This document shows, in pieces, positions 25,129 to 35,127 of a stretch of DNA of 64,000 nucleotides. This DNA comes from Clostridium sp. AM34-11AC. Its GTDB lineage: Bacteria; Bacillota; Clostridia; Lachnospirales; Lachnospiraceae. How positions within the stretch are numbered: position 1 is the stretch's first letter; every line of letters begins with the position of its first letter. The notes below the pieces were generated by a model, which was given only the letters and a program-made list of their open reading frames with translations, was not told the origin of the DNA and ran no database searches. The translations under genes were made by a program, and so were the position numbers. The stretch is taken from assembly GCF_003435375.1 (NCBI RefSeq), contig NZ_QWGL01000009.1:45723-109722 (forward strand). Direction: 5' to 3'.

Positions 25129-27705
25129 ATGAATTTTGTTGAAAAAGTATTTGGTACGCACAGTGACCGGGAATTAAAGTATATTTACCCGATCGTCGAT
25201 AAGATCGAAAAAATGCGTCCGACCATGCAGGCGATGTCTGATGAAGAATTAAAGGATCAGACAAGAAAATTCAAAGAGCGCCTCGCACAGGGGGAGACTC
25301 TGGATGATCTTCTGCCGGAGGCATTCGCAACCGTCAGGGAGGCAGCCAAGAGAGTTTTAAAGATGGAGCACTATCCGGTACAGCTCATCGGTGGTATCGT
25401 CCTTCACCAGGGACGTATCGCTGAGATGAAGACAGGTGAAGGTAAAACTCTTGTTTCTACCTGTCCGGCATACTTAAATGCCCTCGCCGGAAAAGGCGTT
25501 CAGATCGTAACAGTCAACGACTATCTGGCAAAACGTGATGCCGAGTGGATGGGACAGGTTCATGAGTTTCTCGGCTTAAAGGTCGGTGTGGTATTAAACT
25601 CCATGACCTCCGAGGAGAGAAAAGCCGCTTACCAGTGTGACATCACTTATGTGACAAACAACGAGCTCGGTTTCGATTACCTTCGTGACAATATGGCGAT
25701 CTACAAAGAGCAGATGGTACTCCGTGATCTCGACTACTGTATCATCGATGAGGTGGACTCCGTATTGATCGATGAGGCGAGAACCCCGCTTATCATTTCC
25801 GGACAGAGTGGAAAATCCACAAAGCTCTATGAGGTTTGTGATGTTCTCGCAAAGCAGTTAGTCCGCGGTGAGGAATCCGGCGAGTTTAACAAGCTCAACG
25901 CCATCATGGGCGAGGAGATCACCGAGACCGGTGATTTCATCGTAAATGAGAAAGAGAAAGTCGTAAACCTGACAGAACAGGGTGTTAAGAAGGTCGAGGC
26001 ATTCTTCCATATCGACAACCTCGCGGATGCGGAGAACCTGGAGATCCAGCACAACATTATCCTTGCACTCCGCGCCCACAACCTCATGTTCCGCGATAAG
26101 GACTATGTGGTCAAGGACGACGAGGTCCTGATCGTTGATGAGTTCACAGGACGTATCATGCCGGGCCGCCGTTACTCCGATGGTCTCCATCAGGCCATCG
26201 AGGCGAAGGAGCATGTAAACGTTAAGAGAGAGTCCAGAACCCTCGCGACGATCACATTCCAGAACTTCTTTAATAAGTATGCGAAAAAAGGCGGTATGAC
26301 CGGTACAGCCCAGACGGAGGAGAAAGAGTTCCGCAATATCTACGGTATGGACGTTATCGTGATCCCGACAAACCGTCCGGTTATCCGTAAAGACTTAAAT
26401 GACGCGGTATATAAGACAAAGAAAGAGAAATTCCATGCAGTTGTTGAGGAGATCGTAAAGGCCCACGAGAAAGGACAGCCGGTCCTCGTCGGTACGATCA
26501 CCATCGAGACATCTGAGATGTTAAGCCAGATGTTAAAGAAGCGCGGGGTTCCGCATAAAGTCTTAAACGCAAAGTACCATGAGCTGGAGGCTGAGATCGT
26601 AGCTCAGGCCGGTATTCACGGCGCGGTGACTATCGCGACGAACATGGCAGGCCGTGGTACCGATATCAAGCTTGACGACGAGTCAAAGGCTCTCGGCGGC
26701 TTAAAGATCATTGGTACAGAGCGTCATGAGTCCAGACGTATCGATAATCAGCTCCGCGGACGTGCAGGACGTCAGGGCGATCCGGGTGAGTCCCGCTTCT
26801 ATATCTCCCTTGAGGACGATCTGATGCGCCTCTTCGGTTCCGACAAGTTAATGAGCATGTTCAATGCCCTCGGCGTTCCGGAGAACGAGCAGATCGAGCA
26901 CAAGATGTTATCTTCCGCGATCGAAAAAGCACAGCAGAAGATCGAGACGAACAACTATGGTATCCGTGAGAACCTCTTAAAGTACGATGAGGTCAACAAC
27001 GAGCAGCGTGAGGTCGTATATGCTGAGCGCCGTCAGGTACTCGACGGTGAGAACATGCGTGAGCTGATCATGAAGATGCTCAACGATATCGTTGAGGGCG
27101 CTGTGGATATGTCCGTCAGTGACGAGCAGACTCCGGAGAACTGGGGCTTCAAGGAATTAAATGATCTTCTTCTTCCGATCATCCCGTTAAAGCCGATCGA
27201 GCTGACTGACGAGATCAGCAAGATGAGCAAGGACGAATTCAAGCACATGTTAAAAGAACTGGCAACGAAGTTCTACGAATCCAAGGAGGCAGAATTCCCG
27301 GATGCAGAGCAGGTGCGTGAGATCGAGCGTGTCGTTCTCTTAAAGGTGATCGACAACAAGTGGATGTCCCATATCGACGATATGGATCAGCTCCGTGAAG
27401 GTATCGGTTTACAGGCTTACGGCAACCGTGATCCGCTCGTAGAGTACAAGATGAACGCTTACGAGATGTTCGATGATATGACTGCGGCGATCCGTGAAGA
27501 TACGATCCGTATTCTCTGCCATATCCGTGTAGAGGAGAAGGTGGAGAGAGAGCCGGCTGCCAAGGTTACAGGTACAAACCGTGACGATTCCGCGGCGAGA
27601 GCTCCGCAGAGACGTCAGACACAGAAAATCTACCCGAATGATCCGTGTCCGTGCGGATCCGGCAAGAAATATAAACAGTGCTGCGGAAGAAAACCGTTAG
27701 CATAG
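25129..27705 (+). CDS. secA: Preprotein translocase ATPase SecA
   Basis: Motor ATPase (858 residues) of the Sec export pathway at the membrane. Walker [10 protein letters not shown] is near residue 100, the DEAD-like box is [16 protein letters not shown], motif IV-VI includes [12 protein letters not shown] and [13 protein letters not shown], and the C-terminus carries the zinc-binding [13 protein letters not shown]. The ATG at 25129 is chosen because TAGGAGAAC precedes it and MNFVEKVFG is the usual N-terminus; a longer frame from 25003 runs through DnaA-box sequence. Confidence 0.97.
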   Translation: MNFVEKVFGTHSDRELKYIYPIVDKIEKMRPTMQAMSDEELKDQTRKFKERLAQGETLDDLLPEAFATVREAAKRVLKMEHYPVQLIGGIVLHQGRIAEMKTGEGKTLVSTCPAYLNALAGKGVQIVTVNDYLAKRDAEWMGQVHEFLGLKVGVVLNSMTSEERKAAYQCDITYVTNNELGFDYLRDNMAIYKEQMVLRDLDYCIIDEVDSVLIDEARTPLIISGQSGKSTKLYEVCDVLAKQLVRGEESGEFNKLNAIMGEEITETGDFIVNEKEKVVNLTEQGVKKVEAFFHIDNLADAENLEIQHNIILALRAHNLMFRDKDYVVKDDEVLIVDEFTGRIMPGRRYSDGLHQAIEAKEHVNVKRESRTLATITFQNFFNKYAKKGGMTGTAQTEEKEFRNIYGMDVIVIPTNRPVIRKDLNDAVYKTKKEKFHAVVEEIVKAHEKGQPVLVGTITIETSEMLSQMLKKRGVPHKVLNAKYHELEAEIVAQAGIHGAVTIATNMAGRGTDIKLDDESKALGGLKIIGTERHESRRIDNQLRGRAGRQGDPGESRFYISLEDDLMRLFGSDKLMSMFNALGVPENEQIEHKMLSSAIEKAQQKIETNNYGIRENLLKYDEVNNEQREVVYAERRQVLDGENMRELIMKMLNDIVEGAVDMSVSDEQTPENWGFKELNDLLLPIIPLKPIELTDEISKMSKDEFKHMLKELATKFYESKEAEFPDAEQVREIERVVLLKVIDNKWMSHIDDMDQLREGIGLQAYGNRDPLVEYKMNAYEMFDDMTAAIREDTIRILCHIRVEEKVEREPAAKVTGTNRDDSAARAPQRRQTQKIYPNDPCPCGSGKKYKQCCGRKPLA

Positions 27706-27734
27706 GATCAATACCAATTGTTTTATGAAATGAT

Positions 27735-27761
27735 GGTCAGCGCGGAACCTCTGCGCTGACC
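27735..27761. repeat. Short palindrome between secA and prfB
   Basis: GGTCAGCGC (27735-27743) and GCGCTGACC (27753-27761) form a perfect 9-bp stem with a 9-nt loop. It resembles the core palindrome of the dispersed repeats at 7026-7158 and 21787-21884. No U-tract follows. Confidence 0.45.
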
Positions 27762-27853
27762 TTGTTAAATCATTATAAGAAAGGTAACATTCCGTATGGT
27801 CCGCACAGGGAACAGGCGGCCTTGGTGAAATGTTATTAGAAAGGACAGATTCT

Positions 27854-28993
27854 ATGGTTGAGTTAGACCAGTTTAAATATACATTATCCACATATGAAAC
27901 TCCACTGAAGGAGGTCAGGGACTCCCTGAATCTGGAAGCGAAGATCAGAAGGATCGACGAGTTGGACAAGACCATGGAGGAGCCGAGCTTCTGGGAGGAT
28001 GCGGAGAAATCCACGAGACTCGTGAAGGAAGCGAAAAACCTGAAAGATACGGTCGCAGAGTACAACAAGCTCCAGAATCAGTACGAAGAGATCGGTCTGA
28101 TGATCGAGATGGGGTATGAGGAAAATGATCCGGAGATCGTTCCGGAGATCCAGGAGATGCTCGACGAGTTCACATCTGAGCTCGACGCACTCCGTCTCCG
28201 CACACTTCTCACAGGGGAGTACGATAACAACAACGCGATCTTAAGACTGAATGCCGGAGCGGGCGGAACAGAGTCCTGTGACTGGTGCAGCATGTTATAC
28301 CGTATGTACTGCCGCTGGGCAGAGAGAAAAGGGTACCAGGTGGAGGTACTCGACTTCCTGGACGGCGAGGAAGCCGGAATCAAGTCGGTTACGATCCAGA
28401 TCAACGGAGAGAATGCGTTCGGTTACTTAAAGTCCGAGAGAGGTGTACACCGCCTTGTAAGGATCTCTCCGTTCAACGCCAACGGAAAGAGACAGACATC
28501 CTTCGTATCCTGCGATGTAATGCCGGATATCGAGGAAGACCTTGATATCGAGATCAATCCGGATGATTTAAGGATTGATACCTACCGTTCCAGCGGTGCC
28601 GGTGGACAGCACATCAACAAGACATCCTCCGCGGTCCGTATCACCCATATCCCGACTGGCGTTGTTGTACAGTGCCAGAATGAGCGTTCCCAGTTCCAGA
28701 ACAAGGACAAGGCGATGCAGATGTTAAAGGCAAAGCTGTATATGTTAAAGCAGCAGGCAAACGCGGAGAAGCTCTCCGACATCCGCGGCGATATCAAAGA
28801 TATCGGATGGGGAAGCCAGATCCGTTCCTATGTACTCCAGCCGTACACGATGGTAAAAGACCACCGTACCGGTTTTGAGAGCGGAAACGTAAACGCTGTT
28901 CTTGACGGCGGACTCGACGGATTTATCAGCGCCTTCTTAAAGTGGGAAAGTCTTGGACGGCCGCAGGTAAAGGGCGGACAGGATGTAGAATAG
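27854..28993 (+). CDS. prfB: Peptide chain release factor 2, no programmed frameshift
   Basis: RF2 (379 residues from this ATG), releasing peptides at UGA and UAA. The anticodon-mimic SPF (VRISPFNANGKR) and catalytic GGQ (SGAGGQHINKTSS) are present. The start at 27854 has GAAAGGAC upstream. The frame is continuous through the site where many bacteria need a +1 shift: an SD-like AAGGAGG remains, followed by CTCCCTGAA rather than CTTTGAC. Autoregulation by frameshifting therefore appears lost. Confidence 0.96.
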   Translation: MVELDQFKYTLSTYETPLKEVRDSLNLEAKIRRIDELDKTMEEPSFWEDAEKSTRLVKEAKNLKDTVAEYNKLQNQYEEIGLMIEMGYEENDPEIVPEIQEMLDEFTSELDALRLRTLLTGEYDNNNAILRLNAGAGGTESCDWCSMLYRMYCRWAERKGYQVEVLDFLDGEEAGIKSVTIQINGENAFGYLKSERGVHRLVRISPFNANGKRQTSFVSCDVMPDIEEDLDIEINPDDLRIDTYRSSGAGGQHINKTSSAVRITHIPTGVVVQCQNERSQFQNKDKAMQMLKAKLYMLKQQANAEKLSDIRGDIKDIGWGSQIRSYVLQPYTMVKDHRTGFESGNVNAVLDGGLDGFISAFLKWESLGRPQVKGGQDVE

Positions 28994-29033
28994 AAAGAGA
29001 CGGGAATGCCGTGAGGCGGAACTGTTATCATGA

Positions 29034-29084
29034 AAAAAGCGTATCAAAAGATGTGATAATACATCGGTTGATACGCTTTTTCTA
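29034..29084 (+). terminator. Terminator of prfB
   Basis: AAAAAGCGTATCAA (29034-29047) pairs with TTGATACGCTTTTT (29068-29081), with an inner GATGT/ACATC pair, ending in TTTTTCT. Confidence 0.85.
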
Positions 29085-29218
29085 TATGCTTCTGTATCAT
29101 AGATGCCCCCGGCAGGAATATTTCATGCCGAGGGCTGGGAACGGGTATAGAAATTATAGTCGACAGGAAGAAAGCTTCATGTCTTCAAGGAATGGAGTGG
29201 TCAGCTCGCTATTAGCGA

Positions 29219-29836
29219 TTAGTCCCTGATATAGGTTCTGTCGTTTACAATAATCGTATCATAATCTACGATCGTCAGATTACGTGAATTGGAGGAATCG
29301 CGGTATTTTGTATTGCTGACTTTAGAGAAGTTGTATATATGGGTATCTCCGTCGGTATCATAGTAGAATGCCGCAATAGAATCGCCGGCACCGAGCATAA
29401 ACTCAAAGTAATCTTCTCTGTTCTCGTCGTTGATCCGGAAGGTTCCGACCATATCCTCGTTTGTGTAAACAGTATTGTCAGATGTGCTGTTATCAGCAGC
29501 GGTATTGTCGTTGGAACCGGATTCATTCTGCATATCTTTCGCAAATTTTAACTGTACGGAATTGCCGATGGTCCAGGCGCCTTCTTTGTTTACTGTATAG
29601 CCGTCCGGGGTTGTTGTATCCGCGTACATATATCCGTTTGAATCAAATGCGTAGCATTCGTAGATGCCATCTTTATTTCCATCCAGCCATTTCCACTGGG
29701 ATACCGGGTAGGAGCCGTTGTCTTCCTGCCACCACCAGCCTGTGGTGTTCTGTACCCATTGTCCTGCGAAAGCGGTCATTCCCATAGAAGCAGCCATTGC
29801 TGCGGTAAGCGCGAGAGTCATAATCTTCTTTTTCAT
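29219..29836 (-). CDS. Secreted protein with choline-binding-type wall repeat
   Basis: Exported protein of 205 residues. Signal peptide about 1-24 (MKKK, hydrophobic core, FAGQ). Residues about 26-90 carry aromatic cell-wall-binding repeats (WVQNTTGWWWQEDNGSYPVS, KWLDGNKDGIYECYAFDSNG). A Ser/Asn/Asp-rich linker follows, then a C-terminal domain of about 75 residues (VGTFRINDENREDYFEFMLG...YDTIIVNDRTYIRD) that I do not recognise. It probably attaches to wall polymers; no enzyme motif is visible. CAGGAGG precedes the ATG. Confidence 0.75.
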   Translation of the reverse strand: MKKKIMTLALTAAMAASMGMTAFAGQWVQNTTGWWWQEDNGSYPVSQWKWLDGNKDGIYECYAFDSNGYMYADTTTPDGYTVNKEGAWTIGNSVQLKFAKDMQNESGSNDNTAADNSTSDNTVYTNEDMVGTFRINDENREDYFEFMLGAGDSIAAFYYDTDGDTHIYNFSKVSNTKYRDSSNSRNLTIVDYDTIIVNDRTYIRD

Positions 29837-30055
29837 AGTGAAACCTCCTGAATTTTTTGGTTGGTTATGTTTTCCTTTTGATAAAATAAGTATATCAGTG
29901 AAATGTGATTAAGCTGTGAATACTTTGTGGTGAAACCTTGAGGAATCTGTGGCGGAGGTGTGTCAAGAAGAAGAGGAAAATCAGGCAGGGAGAGGTGAAA
30001 TGGTAAAGGTGCAGGAAGAGAAAATTTTGTTGACAGGAAATTGCAATATGTAGAA

Positions 30056-30092
30056 AAAGAAAAGGCACCTTCGCCAAGTCAGTGAAGATGCC
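30056..30092 (-). terminator. Terminator of the large wall-repeat gene
   Basis: On the minus strand GGCATCTTC (30092-30084) pairs with GAAGGTGCC (30072-30064), followed by TTTTCTTTTT. The rest of 29837-30170 is AT-rich and shows no gene. Confidence 0.7.
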
Positions 30093-30170
30093 CTCAATTG
30101 CAGATTGTAGAAGCTTATAGTAAATACTAAAAACATATTGTCAACATCTGCGGTGTATTTAGGTGGAAGG

Positions 30171-31586
30171 TTAATGCTTAATCGTACACTTCTCAGTGCT
30201 CCGCTCATGGCGTAAAACACCCTTACTATCTGTGCAATAATAGTAATCGTCAGCGTCTTTTATGTTCTTTTTATTTTTCTGGATCGTACCGTTTTCGTTG
30301 ATAAGGTATTCCTGATCCTTGTATGTAACGGCTTGGTACTTTGTATCCTCATCAGCTGTCAGACGTAAACCGTTCATATAGATATATCCGTCTGAGATAC
30401 CGGTTTCGCCGACACCTCTTGGAGAACCATTAGACTTAAAGCTGAAGGTATATGTGGAACCATCAAGGCTGATGGTAGTTGTACCTGTTTTTGCAGCGCC
30501 ACTGTCGGAAAGGTATAATAATTTTTTGGTGTCGGAATCCATATTTTTGATGGTATCGATGGAATCAACTTCAGAAGAAATCTTGGTGATTTTAGAACCA
30601 TCGTATGTAAGAATTCTTAATCCCGTGAGCATCTCTCCGTCCTCGTTGAATAAGTAGGATTTTCCATCGATTGTTTTAGCAACTCCAACTTCGCCGTCGG
30701 CAGTAGGAATAGTGATCTCGCCCTTGGAGTTTGCATAATACCAATGAGTCGTACCATTTTCATGGTCATTGCTGTTTAACTCTTTAGACGGAACAGCCTG
30801 GAACCAACCGGTATGAAGCTTCGGTTCCTCTTCATCACCGTAATATTTCCAAGTACCCTTGTCGCTGTTGTGTACCCAGGAATCCTGAGCAACACCTCTG
30901 TCATCGAAGGTGTATTTTACATTGCCGATGGTCTTCTCTGTGCTGACGGTCTTCTTACCGTTGGAAGCAAAGTAGAAGTGGTAAGTCGGCTCGTTATCGT
31001 CCTCGTTGTCATCGTCCTTAACGCTGATGTATACCCAGGCGTTTGTAACGAGACTTCCGTCGCCTTCCGAGTCACCGTAGTATGTAGCTGTTGCCCAGTC
31101 GGAATCATCGGAGATATTCTCACCGGCAGCTGTGATCCAGCCTGTGAGCATTCTTCCATACATATCAAACGCGAACTTCTTTCCGCCGATATCAGCGATC
31201 TTTACAGTATCGCCTGTTGTGCGGAGCGCACGTCCATTATTGTCGAAGTAGTACCAGCTTGCGTCGCCGACTTTATCGTCACCCTGCCAACTCGGGTTTT
31301 CAAGGAAACGCCAGCCGTTCTTTAACATCTGGCCGCCGTTTCTTAAGTAGTAGTAGTTTCCGTTGTCCTCAAGAAGTGTGTTGCGGACCATATATCCGTC
31401 AGAGCCGAGATAGTAAGACTCGCCGTTGTCAGATCTCCACGCGCTTGTCACGTTGTTGCCATTATTATCAGTGTAGACCCATTCGCTGTTTACGGACTTC
31501 CAAGCAGCAAAAGAACTGAATGAAGCACCCAGAGCGAGAACTGCGGATGCGGAAAGTACTGCCAGGCAGAAATTTTTCTTTCTCAT
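30171..31586 (-). CDS. Secreted wall-binding repeat protein (CW/glucan-binding type)
   Basis: Exported protein of 471 residues with signal peptide about 1-28 (ending SSFAAW). Almost the whole mature chain is choline-binding/glucan-binding-like repeats: NGESYYLGSDGYMV, GNYYYLRNGGQMLKNGW, ASWYYFDNNGRAL, KKFAFDMYGRMLTGWI, GTWKYYGDEEEPKLHTGWF, KSYLFNEDGEMLTGL. No catalytic domain is seen, so it is probably a surface structural or adhesion protein. It lies in tandem with the smaller repeat protein at 29219 but has its own terminator. Confidence 0.75.
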   Translation of the reverse strand: MRKKNFCLAVLSASAVLALGASFSSFAAWKSVNSEWVYTDNNGNNVTSAWRSDNGESYYLGSDGYMVRNTLLEDNGNYYYLRNGGQMLKNGWRFLENPSWQGDDKVGDASWYYFDNNGRALRTTGDTVKIADIGGKKFAFDMYGRMLTGWITAAGENISDDSDWATATYYGDSEGDGSLVTNAWVYISVKDDDNEDDNEPTYHFYFASNGKKTVSTEKTIGNVKYTFDDRGVAQDSWVHNSDKGTWKYYGDEEEPKLHTGWFQAVPSKELNSNDHENGTTHWYYANSKGEITIPTADGEVGVAKTIDGKSYLFNEDGEMLTGLRILTYDGSKITKISSEVDSIDTIKNMDSDTKKLLYLSDSGAAKTGTTTISLDGSTYTFSFKSNGSPRGVGETGISDGYIYMNGLRLTADEDTKYQAVTYKDQEYLINENGTIQKNKKNIKDADDYYYCTDSKGVLRHERSTEKCTIKH

Positions 31587-31757
31587 TTAATTTTCCTCCT
31601 CATAGAAATTGTAACAGCAGCCAGATCGTTGTTTTCACGGCTGCTGAAAATTCTCAAATTGTTTACATATTCTATTATACCAGAATTCCGATTTATGACA
31701 ATGGTATTTTCCCTTCAACTTGTGGTAAATGTGTGGCAGGGGAATTACAAATTGTTT

Positions 31758-31810
31758 AAGAAAAACGTACGGATCAAACTTTATGATGAAAGTGATCGAT
31801 CCGTACGTTT
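31758..31810 (-). terminator. Terminator of the BCCT gene
   Basis: AAACGTACGGATC (31763-31775) pairs with GATCCGTACGTTT (31798-31810), with an inner ACTTT/AAAGT stem. On the minus strand TTTTTCTT follows. Confidence 0.85.
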
Positions 31811-31823
31811 CGTAGCTCCTATT

Positions 31824-33350
31824 TTATGATTTCAGGTAATCCGACGCGTCCTTTAAGAAGCTGGCGATGATCAGCAGGATCACGAACGCTACCGGGAACG
31901 CCGCGATGATGGACACGCTCTGCAGGTTCGCCATGGAGCTGTCGGAAAATACAAGCGCCATTGGCAGCAGGATCAGCATGATCGCCCAGAAGGCCTTTAC
32001 GGCGTTGTGGGGCTCCTCATCGCCTGTGATCTGGCGGTAGGTGTAGGAGGAAGCCACAAGGGCGATGGAGTCGAAGCTGGTGGCGTAGAAGGCTACCATG
32101 GCAACGATCAGAAGCACAAGGACAAGTGGCGCAAGCGGCAGTGTCTGGATGATGGAGATGATCGTTGTGTAGAGATCATTTCCGGCGGCGTAGATCGCCA
32201 TCACGTCAAGTTTTCCGCTCACCTGGAGTCCGAGGCTGTAGTTTCCTAAAATAATGAAGCTCAGGCAGGTGGCGCTGACGCAGCAGGCATATCCGCCGAG
32301 GATCGTCTGCCGCACCGTTCTTCCGCGGGAGATGGATCCGATAAAGAACGGAGATGCCACGCACCACACCATCCAGTAGGCCCAGTAGAAGATCGTCCAT
32401 GTCTGCGGGAAGGAAGTGGTCCGCTGCGGGTCTGTGAAGGTTGCGAGGCCGAGGAAATTCTGAGCAAGATTTCCGACAGCCGCAAAGCCTGTCTCCAGAA
32501 TATACCGTGTCTCACCGCCGAGGAACAGCACATATGCGAGCAGGGCAAAGAACAGATACATGCAGGACTTTGCAAGAAGGGAGATCCCCTTCATGCCGTG
32601 GAGCAGGGCATATGTGTAGAAGACGCAGGTGACGCCTAAGATCGCGATCGTTATCCATTTGGAGGATGGAAGGTGGAACAGGGTCGTCAGTACCTGGGAC
32701 ATCAACGGAGTCGCCAGTGCAAATGTCGTTGTGGTTCCTGCGAGGAGCGCAAAGAGCGCCAGAAGGTCGATGAGCTTTCCGGAAATCCCATCTACCTTGT
32801 TTCCGAGCAGCGCGCGGCAGGCTTCTGAATATTTCTGCTTATGACAGCCTCTCACATGAAGCATAAAGCCGAAGGAGACGGCGAGTACCAGATAGAATGC
32901 CCACGGGATCGGACCCCAGTGGAACAACGGGTAGGTGCTGGACCAGGTCTGCATGGAACCGAGCTCTGCGATATGCGGATCGTTCGCGTAAAGGATCCAT
33001 TCACAGAAGGAGTAAAACAGGATATCGGCTGCGAGTCCGGAGGTGAACATCATGCTCGCCCAGACGAAGAGGGGATATTTTGGCTTTTCATCCGGTTTCC
33101 CGAGGCGGATCGTACCGAATCTGGAAAATGCCAGATACAGGGATAGCAGGAAGACAAAGAGACCGACGGCAAGATAGAACAGGCCGAAGGTATCGCCAAG
33201 GATAAAACGGATCGTGTCGAGAACGCTCTTTGATGCATCCGGCATCAGGATGAAGCAGACACAGAGCGCCAGGATTGCAAGAAACGGTACGATCACAGTG
33301 ACCCAGTCGATCCGGTCTTTTAATGGTGTTTCGGAATTTTTGGAACTCAT
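31824..33350 (-). CDS. BCCT-family betaine/carnitine/choline transporter
   Basis: Twelve-helix transporter (508 residues) of the BCCT family for quaternary amines. The signature TM8 region is visible as WTIFYWAYWMVWCVASPFF followed by ISRGRTVRQ; also FHWGPIPWAFY. Some members are Na+-driven compatible-solute importers, others are substrate:product exchangers such as CaiT; the sequence does not settle which. It is transcribed alone, with GTAGGAGG before the ATG and an inverted repeat between promoter and gene. Confidence 0.9.
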   Translation of the reverse strand: MSSKNSETPLKDRIDWVTVIVPFLAILALCVCFILMPDASKSVLDTIRFILGDTFGLFYLAVGLFVFLLSLYLAFSRFGTIRLGKPDEKPKYPLFVWASMMFTSGLAADILFYSFCEWILYANDPHIAELGSMQTWSSTYPLFHWGPIPWAFYLVLAVSFGFMLHVRGCHKQKYSEACRALLGNKVDGISGKLIDLLALFALLAGTTTTFALATPLMSQVLTTLFHLPSSKWITIAILGVTCVFYTYALLHGMKGISLLAKSCMYLFFALLAYVLFLGGETRYILETGFAAVGNLAQNFLGLATFTDPQRTTSFPQTWTIFYWAYWMVWCVASPFFIGSISRGRTVRQTILGGYACCVSATCLSFIILGNYSLGLQVSGKLDVMAIYAAGNDLYTTIISIIQTLPLAPLVLVLLIVAMVAFYATSFDSIALVASSYTYRQITGDEEPHNAVKAFWAIMLILLPMALVFSDSSMANLQSVSIIAAFPVAFVILLIIASFLKDASDYLKS

Positions 33351-33370
33351 AATTTGAAACCTCCTACGAT

Positions 33371-33433
33371 GTTCAAAAATTAAATATTTATCAAGATATT
33401 GAACATTATAGCACTGTAGGAGGGAGAATGCAA
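33371..33433 (-). promoter_or_regulatory. BCCT promoter and possible operator
   Basis: On the minus strand TTGCAT (33433-33428) and TATAAT (33410-33405) with a 17-bp spacer. Immediately downstream GTTCAA (33404-33399 on the minus strand) and TTGAAC (33376-33371) form an inverted repeat in an AT-rich stretch, a position suited to a repressor. The operator role is inferred. Confidence 0.55.
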
Positions 33434-33528
33434 GGGGAAATGATACGATTCTGCCACGGCCACTGTATTATACAACCCTTTCAGTTCAGAATTTGCCCGC
33501 CTCCCTGCACGGGAACAAGGACCCGGCG

Positions 33529-34884
33529 TCAGTTCGGATCATGGGAGAATGGAATGTTTGCGTTTTTCCCTGCGATTCGGATAAAATTGATCGTCAGGAA
33601 TGTCACACAGAGTATCCAGCCGAGACCGGAAAAGAGAGCAACCGCGGTGAGCCCCATCTTTCCGATCATGATGGCGGAACAGATCGCACGGAAAATAATG
33701 TGTAGGGTTGTTCCGCAGAAGGCGATGACCATGTAACCCTGTCCTTTAAAGTATCCCATGTAAGCACTTCCTGTAAAGCAGAATATATAGAAAACAGAGA
33801 TCAGTCTTATATAACTGTTTCCGTAATAGAGAGCCAGCTCGTCTGAAGAACTCAAAAACAGCCGGAGTGCAGGATTGGAACCAAAGAACATGAAAAGGGA
33901 GATCACCACACAGACCGTCCAGTTTAACATCAGCCCCCAAAATAGACTTTTTTTCACCCGGTCATGATTTCCAGCCCCAAGATTCTGGGAGACCATGACG
34001 GAGACCGCATTTCCTCCGCTGTCACCGAAGGAATTCGCGAATCCCTCAATGCGGGTCGCTGCCGTATAGGCAGCGATTCCCGGTGTTCCGAGTGTATTGA
34101 CACTGCCCTGAACAAGAATCTTTCCGATATACAGGCTGGAGGCCTGAAGCGCCGAGATGAGACCGTAGCGCAGAGTGTGGATCATAAGATCCTTATGAGC
34201 ACCAATATCTTCTCTGCGGCAGAGCAGTCCCGGATAAGTATCCCGCAGATACAGAAAACAGCAGATTGCGGAGAAAAACTGTGACAGGATCGTGGCCGCG
34301 GCAGCACCGCCGGTTCCAAGTCTCAGAATGCCGATAAAGAGAAAGTCCAGAGCGATGTTCACTGTGATGGCGGCGGCGAGAAAAGACAGGGCAACTCTGG
34401 TGTTGCCGATAGACCGCAGGATTCCGGATAAAAGGTTATAAAGACAGGTAAAAGGAAGCCCTGCGAGGATAATGAAAAGGTAGGATTCAGCGTAAGGAAT
34501 GAGTTCGTCCGGGGTGTGGATCAGGTTTAAGATCGGATCCAGAAAGACGGTACACACACCGCTGATGATAAGGGCGATGATCATGCCGAGAAGAAGAGCG
34601 GTGAAGACTTCCTCGCGGTATTTTTTTCTGTCACCGCTTCCGTAGAACTGACCGAGGATTACCGTGATCCCGGCGCAGAAGCCGTCGAGGATGAAGATAA
34701 AAAGGTTCATAAGACTGCCGGAGATTCCCACAGAGGCAAAGGCGTTGGTGCCGAGAAATCTGCCCACGATCAGTGAGTCGGCAGTGTTGTAAAGCTGTTG
34801 TAAAATGTTTCCAAGCAGCAGTGGAACGGCGAGGGTTAAGATCTGCTGTCGGATATTGCCGGAAAGTAAAGAGGTCTGGTTCAT
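33529..34884 (-). CDS. MATE-family efflux transporter
   Basis: Multidrug/toxin extrusion-type exporter, 451 residues and about 12 membrane helices. Family marks: LAVPLLLGNILQQLYNTADSLIVGRFLG at the N-terminus (typical of the DinF/NorM-like clostridial group) and the repeat AASSLYIGKILVQGSVN. The ATG at 34884 is chosen because CAGGAG precedes it; a frame to 34944 lacks one. It is divergent from the LysR gene at 35128, a likely regulator. Substrate unknown. Confidence 0.88.
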   Translation of the reverse strand: MNQTSLLSGNIRQQILTLAVPLLLGNILQQLYNTADSLIVGRFLGTNAFASVGISGSLMNLFIFILDGFCAGITVILGQFYGSGDRKKYREEVFTALLLGMIIALIISGVCTVFLDPILNLIHTPDELIPYAESYLFIILAGLPFTCLYNLLSGILRSIGNTRVALSFLAAAITVNIALDFLFIGILRLGTGGAAAATILSQFFSAICCFLYLRDTYPGLLCRREDIGAHKDLMIHTLRYGLISALQASSLYIGKILVQGSVNTLGTPGIAAYTAATRIEGFANSFGDSGGNAVSVMVSQNLGAGNHDRVKKSLFWGLMLNWTVCVVISLFMFFGSNPALRLFLSSSDELALYYGNSYIRLISVFYIFCFTGSAYMGYFKGQGYMVIAFCGTTLHIIFRAICSAIMIGKMGLTAVALFSGLGWILCVTFLTINFIRIAGKNANIPFSHDPN

Positions 34885-35127
34885 GGTTATGTACTCCTGA
34901 AATATAATCTTCTGATACCGGATGTTCCGCACTGCGTACTCCAAATTCTATGCGCTGCTCCGGCTGGTGCGAAATCTGATGGTTCAGTACCTTCACAGAA
35001 ATCAGTGTATCACAGAAAATATTAATTGAAAAATGAATAATTAAAAAGTAAAATATAATCAAAATGATATATTTTGAACAGGATAAAATATTTGCAGTAA
35101 AGAAAATCGGAGAAAACGGAGATCATT

